In this document: positions 1-13,396 of the stretch, in pieces
How the letters are laid out: each line of letters starts with the position of its first letter
Numbering within the stretch: the stretch's first letter is position 1
Origin: Strigamia acuminata
Taxonomy: Eukaryota; Arthropoda; Chilopoda; Geophilomorpha; Linotaeniidae
Reading direction: 5' to 3'
Assembly (NCBI GenBank): GCA_949358305.1
Contig: OX442321.1
Span: 8,707,605-8,767,604, forward strand
Length of the DNA: 60,000 bases
Notes under the pieces: model-generated
Told to the model about the DNA's origin: nothing
Database searches by the model: none
What the model saw: only the letters and a program-made list of their open reading frames with translations
Made by a program: the position numbers and the translations under genes

Positions 1-439
1 GAAATAATAGAAGGTCTGATAGTCTACACTTGTGCTCACACTGAAGCGTGACATAACTTGCATTTCTGCAACAGATTCTGCTATGCTGTCGTTATTTTGA
101 ACTGAAACTGCAAATGCTTGCACATGGCCAATTAGCACCAACGAAACTCTGGCCGATTCACTTTGCATCTGTTTTCTTTTTCTTTGCGTTGAGTTCAGTG
201 TGAACACAAGCGTGAGAGCACCTTAAAGGCTGGTTCACACTTGTGGGCACACTTAAAAGGGAAGAAGAATCCACAGTGCATTGTGGTGTACTAATGTGGT
301 ATACTAATGTGCCCAGCCCATTAGGCGCAATCTCACTTTTTTTTTTATATAGAAATGAGACTATGTTCTTGTTTCTGATTGGTAGTTAGATGTGAACTGT
401 TGCAATTAGCTATACAATATCTCTAATTGCACTTGCACT

Positions 440-1230
440 AGGCGCATTCAATAAAGAATTAACACAACACGGGAATTAGCATCACCTGTTGACACAACAA
501 GTTGATGTTCTTGAGTGTAACTCGTGCAACGAGATAGCATTAGTGTTAACAGGATGATATTTTGAAGCCGGGTTGTTTAGTCGACTTTCACTTAGTCGAC
601 GCTGTTTAGTCGACGCCGTTTAGTCGACAAGGTCACTTAGTCGACGAGTTTTGTCGACTAAGTGGCTTTGTCGACTAAACGGCGTCGACTAAGTGAAAAG
701 ATAAATGGAAAGTGTAATGAGACGACTTTTTTCTGGTAATGGTCCTTATTGGCAAGTATTTCGGAAAGAAACAATATTTTTTTTTAAAAACAAGATTACT
801 GCTTAATGTATGTTTCCAAACAAACACTTCCCACTCACATCACATTCTGCGCACGCAGTTAACATGCCTCAACACAATGATTTTGATGGAAAACTACTAT
901 TTCAAGACAGAACTATACAAGCAGCAATCTGTAAAATATGCTGCAAACATCTGAATGTGCAGAAAAGCCAAAACCATCAGAGAATTGGTCTGTTAATATA
1001 ACAAGTCAATAAAAGTATGTATTAACCACACAGTAGAGGTTCACCTAACAGTCTGCAGATATTCAGTATTGGACCAAACAAATAACGACACAATTTAGTA
1101 TTCAGCTGAATAGTAAAATCCCATGTTCGGTTGTCGTACCACGAGGGTCAAAAGAAAATTTTGCACGAGATTCTCGTGTTAAATCTTCTAATACATAATA
1201 CGATCGTGTTACGCTTTATTGAATGAGCCT
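440..1230. mobile_element. Candidate non-autonomous inverted-repeat element
   Basis: AGGCGCATTCAATAAAG at 440-456 is repeated in inverted orientation at 1214-1230 with one mismatch in 17. Both copies have a TAACAC-like continuation on the inner side. A second inverted pair sits further in: CTCGTGCAA near 522-530 and TTGCACGAG near 1161-1169. The interior carries the GTCGAC hairpin at 586-698 and no coding ORF. No clear target-site duplication was found, so the exact ends are unknown. It may be a MITE-like DNA transposon derivative. Confidence 0.4.
586..698. repeat. GTCGAC-studded hairpin with tandem 14-mers
   Basis: The left arm (586-645) and right arm (653-698) are near-perfect inverted repeats around a loop of about 7 nt. 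The repeated words are CTTAGTCGAC and GTTTAGTCGAC. GTCGAC occurs eight times between 580 and 689. The left arm has one extra 14-base GTTTAGTCGACG unit, so the arms align only if that unit loops out. The structure should fold into a long stem as single-stranded DNA or RNA. Confidence 0.85.
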
Positions 1231-4200
1231 ACGTGATTGGCACGACCTTGCCTTGCGTCAGGTGCCTTTAATACACGACCAAACAATTACTTGTTCAGTT
1301 CAAATTTAGGTTGTAAGTTTATACTTTCCCGTATAGGAGCGCCTTTGCTCTAAGACAGTGGTCATCATCATCATTTTGGTATGGTATGGTGTTTAAGGTC
1401 TTGAGAGCAGGCTGGGGTCTCGTGCTGACACCAACTGGTGGCTGATGTTGACGGTAAAGCTCGGTAAGGCTCATATCTTACGAACTTTGTCTCTGGACTG
1501 TTGAATACTGGAGAATGGTCAGAGTTATGATTTAGGCGAGCTGGGATTTCTGGAGGCAGTGCTGTAATGGAGGGTGTACACGGGTACGCGCCGTAAATAA
1601 ACCTTCAGCTTTATGCAGTGTTGTAGGGGATGGTATACGCAGTACACCTTCGGTTTTTCTTATGACTACAGCACAGTATGAGGGCACTCATTAACGAAGT
1701 TAGTTGCCATTAGAACTTGATGGAAGCCTGAATAAAGAGAACAAACATGCAGCACCGTCATGTACTAGGCCAGGCTATTGATTACCAGTCTCTACTAGTG
1801 TATAGTATATTATGATGGATGTTTCCGTGGGCTTCCAGGAACCACCTAGCAGTTAGACTGTAGTGGTCTGATTGTTAGAGGTGGAATGTAAGCTTTTGGG
1901 TGTTTGTGTTTTGTTATGTAAGATCAGGACGCACTTAGCCAGCTGAGCTGAGCAGTTGTAATTGCTTGACCCGAGTGAGGGCAGGGTTGGAATTTGGGGT
2001 TTCTTGATGGCAAAGGTCGTAGTCGATGGTCAATTTTGCACCTTGTTTATCGCATTTTGGTTTGAATATCCTCAAGGCGACGAAGCCTTTGTGTGCTCTA
2101 GTCAACAATGAACGTTAATTATACCCCGAAACTAAAACGTGGATTTTTACGTTTGGTAAAGGAGTTTCTCTTCCCTTTATTCTGCGGCTGTAGGATTGTA
2201 TTAATATTTAACTAATTGCAAGTGAAAGTATTGATTTTTTTCTCTATTTAATTTATTTGTTTATTATTAAAGCGATGCTTGATTGCCTGTTTATTTCGGG
2301 CTTTTTCTAATATCTCTGAGGAATACAAGCGTGTTTAATCTTCTTTCTAATTAAAATAGATAATTTAGAAAGGAAAAAAATCACTGTTTACTTGTTTTTG
2401 TTTAAATATTTTCCATAATTCATTTGCGCAATCGCGTTGTAAATGTCAAGGGAACTTGTGCCAAGCTCGATGCGCAGTTCTAATTTCACAGCAATTAAAG
2501 AGCTTTCTTGGATTCGAGTTCGACGAATGCATCAGTTGTACTGAAACTTAGAATTCGATGAGTTGACTTCGGTTTCTTTTCCTGCCGTCATCGTATCAAG
2601 TTGCTGCTGCACAAATGTATTTAAACAAATTAAATAGCTATCAGTTTAACCGACCTTAAATTAGCTATTTTAAATGCGAATTGATTCTCCTTAAGTTTAG
2701 CTTTAATTTTTTTTTTTAATTCGTGATTTACGATGTAAGTTGGCGCTTAAAAAGAAATATCTTAATTGTAGTAAAAGCGTCCCTTGTTGACAGAAAGTGA
2801 TATTACCTTCTATCGCTTTTCTTTCTTCCTCCATTCTTTTCTTGTGCGTCCTCATAATCAACCTAAGTAGAGTAGTTTGGCAAATGGTTGCCAAGTAATT
2901 GGTAGATTAAGAAGCTTATCTGTGAAAATCTCATTCCTTTCTTGATTTTAAAACCTCTCCTTTTGCTTCTCTTGAAAAGTGAATTACGACTTGAATAATC
3001 TTTCCGTCCTCCTACTCTACGGCTCTACCCGACTTGTTTTGAAACTTAATGGAATTACTTATATACCTGAGGATATTTTGAGCACTAAGCTGATAAACGA
3101 CGTGTTTGTTGTCTGTAATTATCCGTACGGTAAGTCGTTTTAAAATTGATTATATAGTTGTTGTTGTGCGTTTAAAGCACTAATAATAATTATATTTATC
3201 TATGTATTATGTTGCTTGAAGGTGCAAGTAATTCTTAGTTTGAGTCGTTTTTAGTTTTTAAAAGATATATTTTTTAAAAGTTTTTTTGTCTTTCGTTTTG
3301 TTGATAGATAGGGGAAGTAGGATTGATTTGTTACCAGGAATCATGTGACAGTTGGACAGATTTAATGCAATGATTTTGGTAGGGGAAATCAGGAGAAATT
3401 CGAAGAGGAAGAAATAAGTTTTCGCAGTGGGGGGATGACATTTTGTAAATTTTTAATTCGGTTAATGGTTTGCTTCAAAATTTAATACTTTAAATATAGG
3501 TTTTGATTGCATTTGAGGTTTCGCTTCAATTTCTGGCTTTCCTTATTTTGGCTCGTGATGTTTTGAGAAGAGCAAATTTATGTGCGACACTACTGTGTTT
3601 ATAAAATGCAGCTACAATTTTTCTGCGGATTTGCCACGCTCAGGGAATTAAGTGTCGGTCTCCAGAAGGCTTTGTGATTGGTTAAGAGGAACGAGAGGAT
3701 TAAAGTTTGGAGATATGAGAATTGGCGTCACCTACACAACGAGTGGCTGGCGGCATCGTGTTCAACCTGGAATAAAATTATAATTTCAATTTTCTAATGA
3801 AATAATTATTCGAAATTTGCATTTGTCTTTTAATGATTTGCCTGAAAAATTTTAAGTAAACGGCGACAGAAAATGGTGCAGGAATTTAATGAATATTTGC
3901 ATTCCTGCGCTTCCAAGGGGAGCCACTTGTGAATTCAGAGAATGCAGTCGCTTGAATGTCGGTCGGCGATGATCCATTGTCAGACTTTAAAGACACAAAG
4001 GTGTGAAATAATATACACACATGCGGCGAAACCAATATATCGTTCGCCATAGGATGAATTTTTTAAAATAATTATTTGTGTACTTATCTGTGCAGGGTTT
4101 ATTGCGAATGATAAAAATTATTAAAAGCAAGGGCAGTGGTTGTGCTCGCACATAGCAGATAACCGGAAGTTTCACTTTAATTTATGATTAATGGGGAAGC

Positions 4201-7200
4201 AGGCGAAGCACGGAACAGTGCAACTCGGTTATTTATTTTGTGGCATCCCATTGGTGTTTAATAACAGTTGAGATATGGTTTAAACTTGCTAAGTGTTTTT
4301 ATTTACACAGCTTAAAATAAATCGTTTTAAAAAAATTGTAATTTATTTATTATTGAAAAGAATTGAATTTCTTTTTTAAATTGGGGTTGTTAAAAGGATT
4401 GAGCCAAAAGGTATTAAATATTTGTAGCTATCTTTATTGGTTGGACCAGTAGGCTCTGGTCATAACTGTAAGTGGAAAAACAAACAGCCTGGGTCCACGA
4501 AAACCGAGACTGGGATTCGACCTGCATTTCTACTTGAAAGGAATGGCTTCAAACAATTTTGTTTGAGTTGTCTGGAAGTGTGTACACAAATTTTTCTACA
4601 TGTGTGTTTGCGCCAAGATTTGTGGTTGCTCATTTCACAAAGGCAATCAAACCTAGGGTTCTATTTTTAATGCTTTTCGAGGTATGAATTTTTAAATATA
4701 TCTGAAATTAAAAATATTGGCCTATCACAGTATTGTAAGAAGCTTCACTTTTCAGACAAATTAAAAAATTCTTAATTAGTGATTTTTACATAAATTTATT
4801 ACATGACGAAATTTTGAAGCAGGTTTTATTACATCCATAATTTTGTTGCAGCATTTTTTTTTTTTAAAAAGCTTAGTGGCTGTGGCTGCATTGTTTAGCA
4901 AAGTACAGGTATTGTTCACTGAAATTGCTCATTAAAATTTAGGCAGTTTGTCAGGTACTGCCTGAACGATATTTTAGGGTCTTCTGAATAATTATTCCGT
5001 GGCTTTTTTTCTTTTGCCGCAAATTAAAGTGGAATTTAAAATCGATAATAATAAAAAATAAAATAATAAAACTAAAAATAAACTAATAAATTGAACAATC
5101 ATAAATTTAATTATTAAACTAGATGTTTGTTTAGTTAATAAACGAATTTTATTGACCTGGAACTACAGTATTAATGGAATATAATGCGATCCATCACATA
5201 GCGTCGATCGTTGAATAATGAAAGCATTACAAAGATTTTAATAATTTTTTGTAAAGTAAAAAAAAAAGATGCATTATGCAGATTTGCCTTCATAAGTTAT
5301 TTTAATTAAACGACCTATTTGTTCTCTCATTAGGAAGTTTCATTTTATTGCGAGTGGATGAAACATCCTGACCCCAGCACATTGCAATTATTCTTGGGGG
5401 GTTGGTACCTGGTGCGCTGGTACTTATTTTCTTTGGAACGCGTGGTTATTGTCCTCAAGCAGTGAAGTTGATCCCGAGGACAGAATCGACAATGTTTGAT
5501 TGGATAACAAGACTAGCCTTGAGATCTTTTGGCACAAGCATGTGATTCCAATCAAATGATGCGAGGCAGGCAAATGATCTTGGAGTGGGTAGGCGTGCAG
5601 GTGGGGAGTTTCCAGGTGACAGCCACACCTGTCCTTTTGAATGTGTTGATTGGTTTGATTGATATGTGAAAAGAGTGATTGGTTAGATGAAGGACCCTTC
5701 TTCTCTGGCGACCAACTGGCGCCGTGTCTATGAGGTTAATTAGTTGAGTGATGACAACTTTAATCTATCGATTTTGCGCCTTTCTCGCCGTTAGACTAAC
5801 ATTTCATATGGCTAAAGGAGATCCTGATGTGATGGTTTAATCTAAACCGAAGTCAAACCGGAATTCGGGAATGTTTTGTGATTTCGTAATAGAATAAGAC
5901 GGAATTTTTTTAAATTTTGTTTTATTGATTTCCCTAAAGCACATATTGGATTTATATGTCGATGAGTTATGTCAACATCTTTTGCACGTTGCGTGTTAAT
6001 GTGAATTAACGTTATGGGTGGTGATGCAACACTAAAGTTCAGCTGAGGTTCATGTGGTTATGAATGTTATCAGGCATATGTGGACATAAATTACATCAAG
6101 ATCGTAGAATGGAATGGCTTGGATCTGAGCGGGCTGATGTAATATTTTAAGTCGGAAATGATGAATCTGAAATGTTCGTTTGGAAGGGAATTACCACGGC
6201 ATCCAGCATTGGGTATGATGTTCGGTCTCTTCAGTATGCTTGATTAAATGTTAAATTTGATGGATTTGTTGACATGGCAGGTTAATATTTATTTCGTATT
6301 GATTCAACTAAAAAGGTGAAATAATAAAACCTTGAAAATTGATTTTCAAAAGATTTTTTTTTAAAGATTTCTGAAATTCTTCTACCTTAACTTAAAAATG
6401 GTAGATGGTTTAGTCTGCTGTCAGTGTCAGCCGCAGTGGGCATGCGCGCAACATTTAAACAACACGAAACATGTTTAACTGCAATTTTAAGCACATTTTT
6501 AGAACTCAGTTAATGAATAATTCTTCTTAATTTAATCATAAAGCACATTACTCTTTATAACGCGTTTTAAATGTGGACTGAATTAAAGAAAAATGTATTT
6601 TTATAAGCTAAAGTTATATTATAAATTGTGATATTAAAATATTATTGGAAAAGTATTAGGTATAAATAATTTCTGATGTTTCTACGATTTTCTTTAAGCC
6701 GACTAAAAAAAAGAAAATCCGATAATATTGATTTTTGATTCTTGTTGCGAACTAAATTGAAAAACAGAAGACGTTGATTCTTCTTTTTTTCTTTTCTTTC
6801 GTTGTTGTTATTTCACAACTTTACTTTCCATTACAAAAATTCTAATGCAATTCCTCAAGTCAATAACTTTAACTTTAATGCGAAAAGTATATTTTTCTTA
6901 GTGTGTGTTGGCAGGGGAAAAGGGAAAGTGTTGCGAGAGATATTTATCATTCGTCGCAAAGAGGATTTACAAAGATTGAAATAAGTAATCTAGTAAATAA
7001 TTCTTATTTGCATATTCATACAACATTTTGTTAAGATGCTGGTGTGAAGGCAAAACAAATGAGCAATCGATCTGTTTTTGTTCTTGATCTTCCTCGGCTG
7101 GGATCATTGCCAGCTGTCTTTTTGGTGGGCTGCTTGTTTTCTTCAATTCTCTATACTCGGGTGTATTAAGAAGAGAACGGCACGAGGGGTGTTGGTGCAG

Positions 7201-9667
7201 CTGTCTAACTAGCAACTGAACCACTGCGCGCGAGACATGAGGGGTGTGATGGGCTGTGGCCAAAGCAATTTGTCGACCGAGTTAGTGGTTGTTGTTGTGG
7301 AGGTTGCAAAACGGGTCCCTAGATCAGGAGTGAGGGAGAGTAGGGGGCTAAAGGGTACCAGGTTCCATAAGGTTCTCTAGGGAACGAATGAAAAATTGGT
7401 GGGATTTGACAAACTCCCCTTGGAGAATGAGCATTCCGAACAGCTGGATTTTGGATCTGTTTTTTTTTTCTTCATGCTTTCTGTGTTGCTGGCTCTTTAA
7501 AAAATAAAATAAAATAAAAAATAAATAAAAACGGAAAATATTATTGCAAAAATATTTCATGTTCTCAAGCTGCTTGGCTGTACGTATCCTGTATGCTTTC
7601 AGTTTTGATTTTTATGGCATAAGGTTTAGGATTATTTTTCTTGTTGTCTCTGTACAGGGGTAAGGGATATTATTATGAGGTTGTAAAGTGTCATGCGTCT
7701 ATGAGCAGCTGGAGAATATAGAAGAATTTGTAAGAAACAAAAAATACGAGGGTCATAAGAAGGGGAAAAAATGTGAAGGTTATTTTATAGTATTTTTTTT
7801 ATTTTTTTTATTCTTTCGTCGTTTGTTTCTTCATCAAACAATGTGCACCATATCCATATCAATACGTTTCCTACATGTAAAAGAGGCGGAAATTTACCCC
7901 GAATGCGGTTCATCTGGTTTAATGTAAATACCTGGTACTCGAGTTATCTTATTGACGAATGTGGGAGTTTGAAGGGTTAATTTGTTTATTCCAACCATCT
8001 GACCCTATGTCATGCATCACGGATAAACATAAAACATAATTAAAATCTAATTAATTAATACACGCACGTTGCTTTTGAGGATAAGAAGAGCGTGAGCGCG
8101 TCTCGAGATGTTCTGCTTTACGTTGTAATTTTAAATCAAAATGAAGTAGACGACGCTTTGTTTATTTGTTGCTATTCTTATTTTTGTCTTGGAGTGAGGG
8201 CGTGCCATGTTGTGTCGGATCGATAGCCAAGGATTAGCAACGCTTGCATTGGCGGTGGCGGTTACCTGTTGTCGTTTGGAGAGTTCTCTGAACTGAACCT
8301 GTGTAAATCTCTCGCTAATCGAGTGTCGGCTCGGTGGTGGCAGGTGGCGGTCGGTTGCAATTTATGACGTCATCCGCATCTTATTTCTAGCCCGGCCTAG
8401 CCAGGTGAGGCCTGTAGTTTGTTAGGTCGTATGGGAGAGTGGCCAACATAAACTCTGGGGACACGGTAGTGCAGGACTGAGATAATCTCGCGGAATTAGG
8501 AGTGAGCCTAAACATAGGTCGGGATTAAAGCTGGGGAAATAATAGAATGCTGTTCATCATTCTGTCCCCAGGTGGTACCCCTCGTCGTTTGAGGGATTTT
8601 ACTTGAGTCGGGCGAGGCGAAAATGTGAAGGAGTTTAGATTTAGATATTGTTTTATCAGTTGCAAACGTAATGCCCGGCAATAAATATTGATAATCTTTT
8701 GAACAGCTCCAAGTGGAAATAATTTAAATGGTCAGATGTACAAGCTAAAACACACATACAGACTCGCTGCATTTTAAGCGGGGTTTATTTTGGTTTATGG
8801 TTTTGGTTTTTTTTGTTTGTTTAATAATTATTATTTATTTAGGTTTTTTGTTTTTGTTTTATGACGATGGTAAATTCGTATTTGCCACGAGAAATAAGCT
8901 GAAGTGTTTTTTCGTTTTAATTGTGCTCTGTGAGGCCGTGTTTTGTCACCGCTTCAACAGCAAGTCTAATCTGCATGCAATTCTTTTAATTTTGTGTTGC
9001 TAATGTATTTTTTAATTCTTTACATGAGTTTTTGTGCAGTTAGGAATGCTTTCGAACCATTTGTAGACCATAATTACAAACGGTTACGAGTGGTCGGGTC
9101 ATTCCAATTTGGCTGCTATAATGAAAATGAACTTTAAAACAATGCACTTCAAAACGTAACCTTAAAATGCACTCAAACAAAACATCTTTAGGCTAAAAAA
9201 AAAATGCTTTCTTTTGAATGCAGGTAGTTTTTTTTTTATGTTTCGTCTTATATTAGGAATTTAACACCTGTGTGCAAGTTACAATGAGCTTTTTTAAGAA
9301 AAATAATAATAATAATAAAAAAAGTTGAAACAAAAGTGTATAAAAATATTTTTTTTTTTTTCTTTAAAATTTGAGATCTCAAATGATATTTTTTTTTTGT
9401 TCAAACAATTTTTATGGCGTTTTTTTCCATTAAAGATGAGTCTTGTGTTTCTTTCTCCCGAATTTTATATTTGTTCTCACTCCGAATTAGATTGAAAAAT
9501 TAAATTTAATCAAGTGTATAAATTAACCACAAACCATCTCGCCGTTTCAAACACTCGAGTAATTGCTTTAAAAGTTGATATAGTCTTTCGATTTACAACT
9601 ACTCGTACAAAGAAAAGAATTAAACTAATAAAATATATTTTTATATATTTTTTATTCCATCTCTTAG

Positions 9668-10466
9668 GTCTTTTCCAAAGAGTCATTCTCCAAAGTGGCT
9701 CAGCACTAGCACATTGGTCTTTGGTTAGAGATCCTCTGAAATATGCCGTTCAATTGGCCACAACGTTGGAATGCCCAACTTCGGACAAAGATGAAATAGT
9801 GAAATGTCTTCGGGGAATGCCAGTAGAGGACTTTCTCGACGCTAATGTTCAAGCTCCTGAACACCTAACGGCTTTTGGACCTACTATTGATGGTACGGTT
9901 ATTCTAAACGACCCCGAACGACTGATGCAGAGCGTCCAGGAAGGAAACAATGGGCTCTTGCACGACTTGATGTTCGGCGTGACGTCAACTGAAGGCTCCT
10001 TCCCTTTCGGACAAGTGGATTTCATTAAAGGGTTCGAAACTGATAAAAGAGACAGAATCACGCGGACGTTTGTGCGCAATTTATACACTTACCACATGAA
10101 TGAAATATACGCTGTGCTCACCAATGAGTACACCGATTGGACCAAAGGAACCCAACATCCGACCAACACGAGAGATTGCACTATGGAAATGTTTGGTGAT
10201 GCTCAGTATGTCGCTCCGGTGGTTCGAGCCGGCATTTTACATTCGTTGGTTCAGGCCAATACCTACTTTTACGTGTTCGATTATCAAGCGAAGGACGTCG
10301 ATTATCCCCAAAGGCTCGGCTGTTTTCATGGCGAAGAGTTGGCTTACATCTTTGGTGCACCGTTGGTCGACGGGGGACTGACATTTATGCAAAAGAATTA
10401 TTCTAAGACCGAGAAAACCATGTCAGAAGCGGTTATTAAGTTTTGGACTAACTTTGCCAGATACGG
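9668..10466 (+). CDS. Neuroligin, internal exon (C-terminal half of the cholinesterase-like domain)
   Basis: The exon follows a T-rich tract ending TCTTAG and stops at GG|GTAAGT. It enters with two bases of a Gly codon and leaves with two bases of a Gly codon. The about 266 residues begin GLFQRVILQSGSALAHWSL, the alpha/beta-hydrolase strand after the nucleophile elbow, as in neuroligins and cholinesterases. Also visible are the loop cysteine pair (LECPTSDKDEIVKC), GVTSTEGSF with the acidic triad-equivalent Glu at exon residue 108, and GCFHGEELAYIFGAPL with the triad-equivalent His at residue 220. It ends FWTNFARYG, typical of neuroligin. Neuroligins are postsynaptic adhesion proteins that bind neurexins and are catalytically dead. 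The nucleophile position lies upstream of the window, so inactivity is not shown here. The in-frame codons before 9668 are intron. Gliotactin-like relatives were considered, but the downstream exons fit neuroligin better. Confidence 0.93.
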
Positions 10467-11363
10467 GTAAGTGTCTTTTTCAGTCTGGTTTAATAAATTG
10501 GGAATTTCTTTTCTTTTTTTTTTTTTTTTTTTTTGTTCTCGCGTGTGCTTCTTTAATTAAGTAATTAAGAAGTACGTTTCACTTGAGATTGAATTCGATT
10601 GATTAATTGCTGGAGCATAGTTTACGTAATTACTTTAAATGTGCTGGGAAAAGTAATGGTGGCAGTTGCCAATTTATGTGTGATGTAAAGGTATTTGTTT
10701 CTAAGGAAGTTAAGTCTTGAACATGCCCAGACATCTTTTATTTTGAACGCACCTTTAATTCTTTTGCAGTCGAAGTCGGGTGTAATGACTGATGATAACC
10801 TAATCTGGAGTGACGGATGCGTGATAATGCCAAAATCAATCTAAAACTGCAATTGTAATTGGTATAATGACCCACTATTCGCAAATATATTTGTCCCGAG
10901 TGTGGAATTTTTGAATTAATCTTCGGCATTAGTGGAGGCATGTGCACACATTAGTTTGTGGGATTGCATTCCATGGGAACAAACAAAAGTACCTTAATGA
11001 ATTACAAAAGGTAAAAGGTTCCGAGAAATTTGTTTTGTGGGGGGAGATTAGGTGAATTTATTTTCGAAATCGTGTTTAAAATTAGGTCTTAGCTCTATTA
11101 AAAACATGGTTTAGATGGGGATTAAAAATGTGGAGTTTTCTGACAATTTTTTCTCGTGAATCACATTTTAGGGATTAAATTACTATTTGTTTTCGAAAAT
11201 AAAAAGAAAATAATTTTTCTTTTTAAACTCTCGTATGTTTGGTACTAGAGTGCGGGGCAACATCTTCTGTGGTAGAAGGATTTTCTCATTGTCTTTGATT
11301 GGTCTATCAATGACCTGATCCATGCAACGTAATGAAATTGTTTGTTTTTAAGTAAATGTTTAA

Positions 11364-11402
11364 GTGGTTTATGGTGGTTTATGGTGGTTTATGGTGGTTT
11401 TG
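11364..11402. repeat. Tandem 10-mer GTGGTTTATG, about 3.8 copies
   Basis: GTGGTTTATG is repeated three times perfectly, with a partial fourth copy. It is a short tandem repeat in the intron. Confidence 0.9.
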
Positions 11403-13384
11403 GCTCTATGCACATTTTCGTTTACATAATTTCACGTGTAAACAAACATGGACGTAATTTTTGTTCAAAAGTGAGAATGTAACTGTATGAGGCTCGGATA
11501 TTTTAGTGCTAGACAGTCAAGAGATTAATCTGCTACTATATTACTGTAGGCGTCTGAAGTTTTACATCTGTTTAATTACCTGTATGAAATCCTACTCTAA
11601 CCAATAAATAGTGCAATTGCATGGTGCAATGACTTGTTTATGGCTCATGGCGGAACCCAAGGCAGGCCTAACTGAATGTTAAATTTACGCCATCTGAAAT
11701 TATCAACAAAATACATAAAAATAAACTTTAGGAAGTTTAAGATTTGCATGTGCAATAAATATCAGTGCGGCTGGCGGATGTGTGGATAGAATGTTAATAG
11801 GCCTAAGGTAGGGTTCGTAAGACACATGAGAAGCAACAAATTTGAATTTATTTCAAGATAGAATTGCAGTTGGCCACCGTTTTCCTCCTCTTCATCGGGA
11901 TTATTGCTTTTGGCCTTTGGGAAGGAGTTTCATCTAATAATTTTTTTTTGTGTTTTTTTTAACAAGCCATTTGGGATATTTCCTGTTCTTTGGTTTGTTG
12001 GTACTTGATTACATGGTGGTTTCGGCAAGAACCCTACAATTTTTCATCATTCTATCACCAGTCATTGGCCCTGTAGAAGTAAAGAAGAAGAGAAAGAAGT
12101 CGAAGTAAGAGTAGTTGGATATTGTGCATGGGAGACACATGGAAAAAAAAATCAATAGAAATGGTTGGTCACTGAATTCATTCGGTTATTCTGTTAGAAA
12201 TCAGAAATGAGTATTTTATTGCTTGGCTACGTTTGATGTTGCTTTTGATTGATGTTCATTTTTTTCCTCTTCTTCCCATCATTCGTAATGACGGCAAAGT
12301 GACGTTTGTCAATGCTTAGGATATGAGTAATGGATGTGAGTTGTGCTTAGGATTTTTCAAGTGAGTCAGCAACGAATCGGGTAAATGGATCGACTTGTAT
12401 TTTTCATTTTATATTTTTTTCCGCTTTTATTTGCTGTGCCCTCCTTTTTTCATGTTTGAATTTGAAGGATTAGGTTTGGAAAGTGATTTATCGAAACTGG
12501 AAATTGATTTAATTGAAAAATGGCGATTGGAAAAATATTTGAAAAATTAGAGAATTTTTTTTTCTTTGTGTGATTTCTTTTTTGGGTTGGTTTTTGAATT
12601 TTGCAAAATCAATAGTAAATATTTGACATTTTCTTCCGATTCGCCTTTATTGAACTGGAAAAACTCGAGGCACTTTAGTTCCATTATTGCTCTCTTGAAT
12701 TTCCATATTGATTTTGATTTAAATTTGTGTAAATGTTCATTTAGTTGAATATTTTTCTTTCGTCTTTCTCTTTCAACGATGATTACTAATTTATTTACAT
12801 TCAGTCAGTTAAACTAGGGAAAATGGTTGTAACTTAATCGCTTTTTTGCACTCAGCAAATCGCGTCCTGTTTACTCAACAACAAATTACAGTACACTAAA
12901 ATACAGGATTTATAATCACATGTGATTCATTCGGTAGCCATAAATTCTACCTTCTCTTTTACATGTTAACTTATTCATTACATCACCGAACCCATTTGCC
13001 CTCGCAGAAATAAGCATAATTTTCAATAAATTGAAACAGAAGTAGAAGTAGAAAAGTGTTTCAAAATGCATTGTTTAGATGGCATATCAAATTTTCGAAA
13101 TCAGAATTATTTATATCGTATAAATAAATGTATACACGCTGTAATATTGATGTTTCCATAAAACAAAAGAGTATTCAAACAAACATTAAGAGAAAACATC
13201 AAAGGAAATAAAAAATTAACAATTCCGCAACGTCGAATCTTATAGTTATTAATTTAGTACGGTGTGTATTTTATTATTTATTTTTTGGAGTAAATCATAT
13301 ATAGATTTTTTTTGGGGGAGGCGTGGGTGGGTCTGTAAGTATAGGGAGATCTGTTTTACAGCCTCATTTTCGTCTCAGGGTGTT

Positions 13385-13396
13385 GCCACCTAGTAG
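13385..13396 (-). promoter_or_regulatory. CTCF-like motif
   Basis: GCCACCTAGTAG is, on the minus strand, CTACTAGGTGGC. This matches 11 of 12 positions of the CTCF core CCASYAGRKGGC. It lies in the large neuroligin intron. Binding is inferred from the motif only. Confidence 0.4.

Larger units (their letters stand above)
1..9667. other. Upstream intron/flank of the neuroligin gene, no recognised exon
   Basis: I find no coding exon here. The exon at 9668 begins in mid-domain and mid-codon, so at least the 3' part of this stretch must be intron. The ORFs in it are short, AT-driven and not protein-like. It contains a candidate inverted-repeat element near 440-1230 with a GTCGAC hairpin inside it, an A/T-rich simple tract near 7496-7540, and many T runs. 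The exons encoding the neuroligin signal peptide and N-terminal half of the ectodomain, including the nucleophile-elbow region, are not visible and probably lie before base 1. Confidence 0.6.

Noticed and set aside
9514-9667. N-terminal extension of the neuroligin ORF (MYKLTTNHLAV...)
   Set aside because: It precedes a clear T-rich acceptor and TCTTAG. The peptide is not neuroligin-like, so it is intron read-through.
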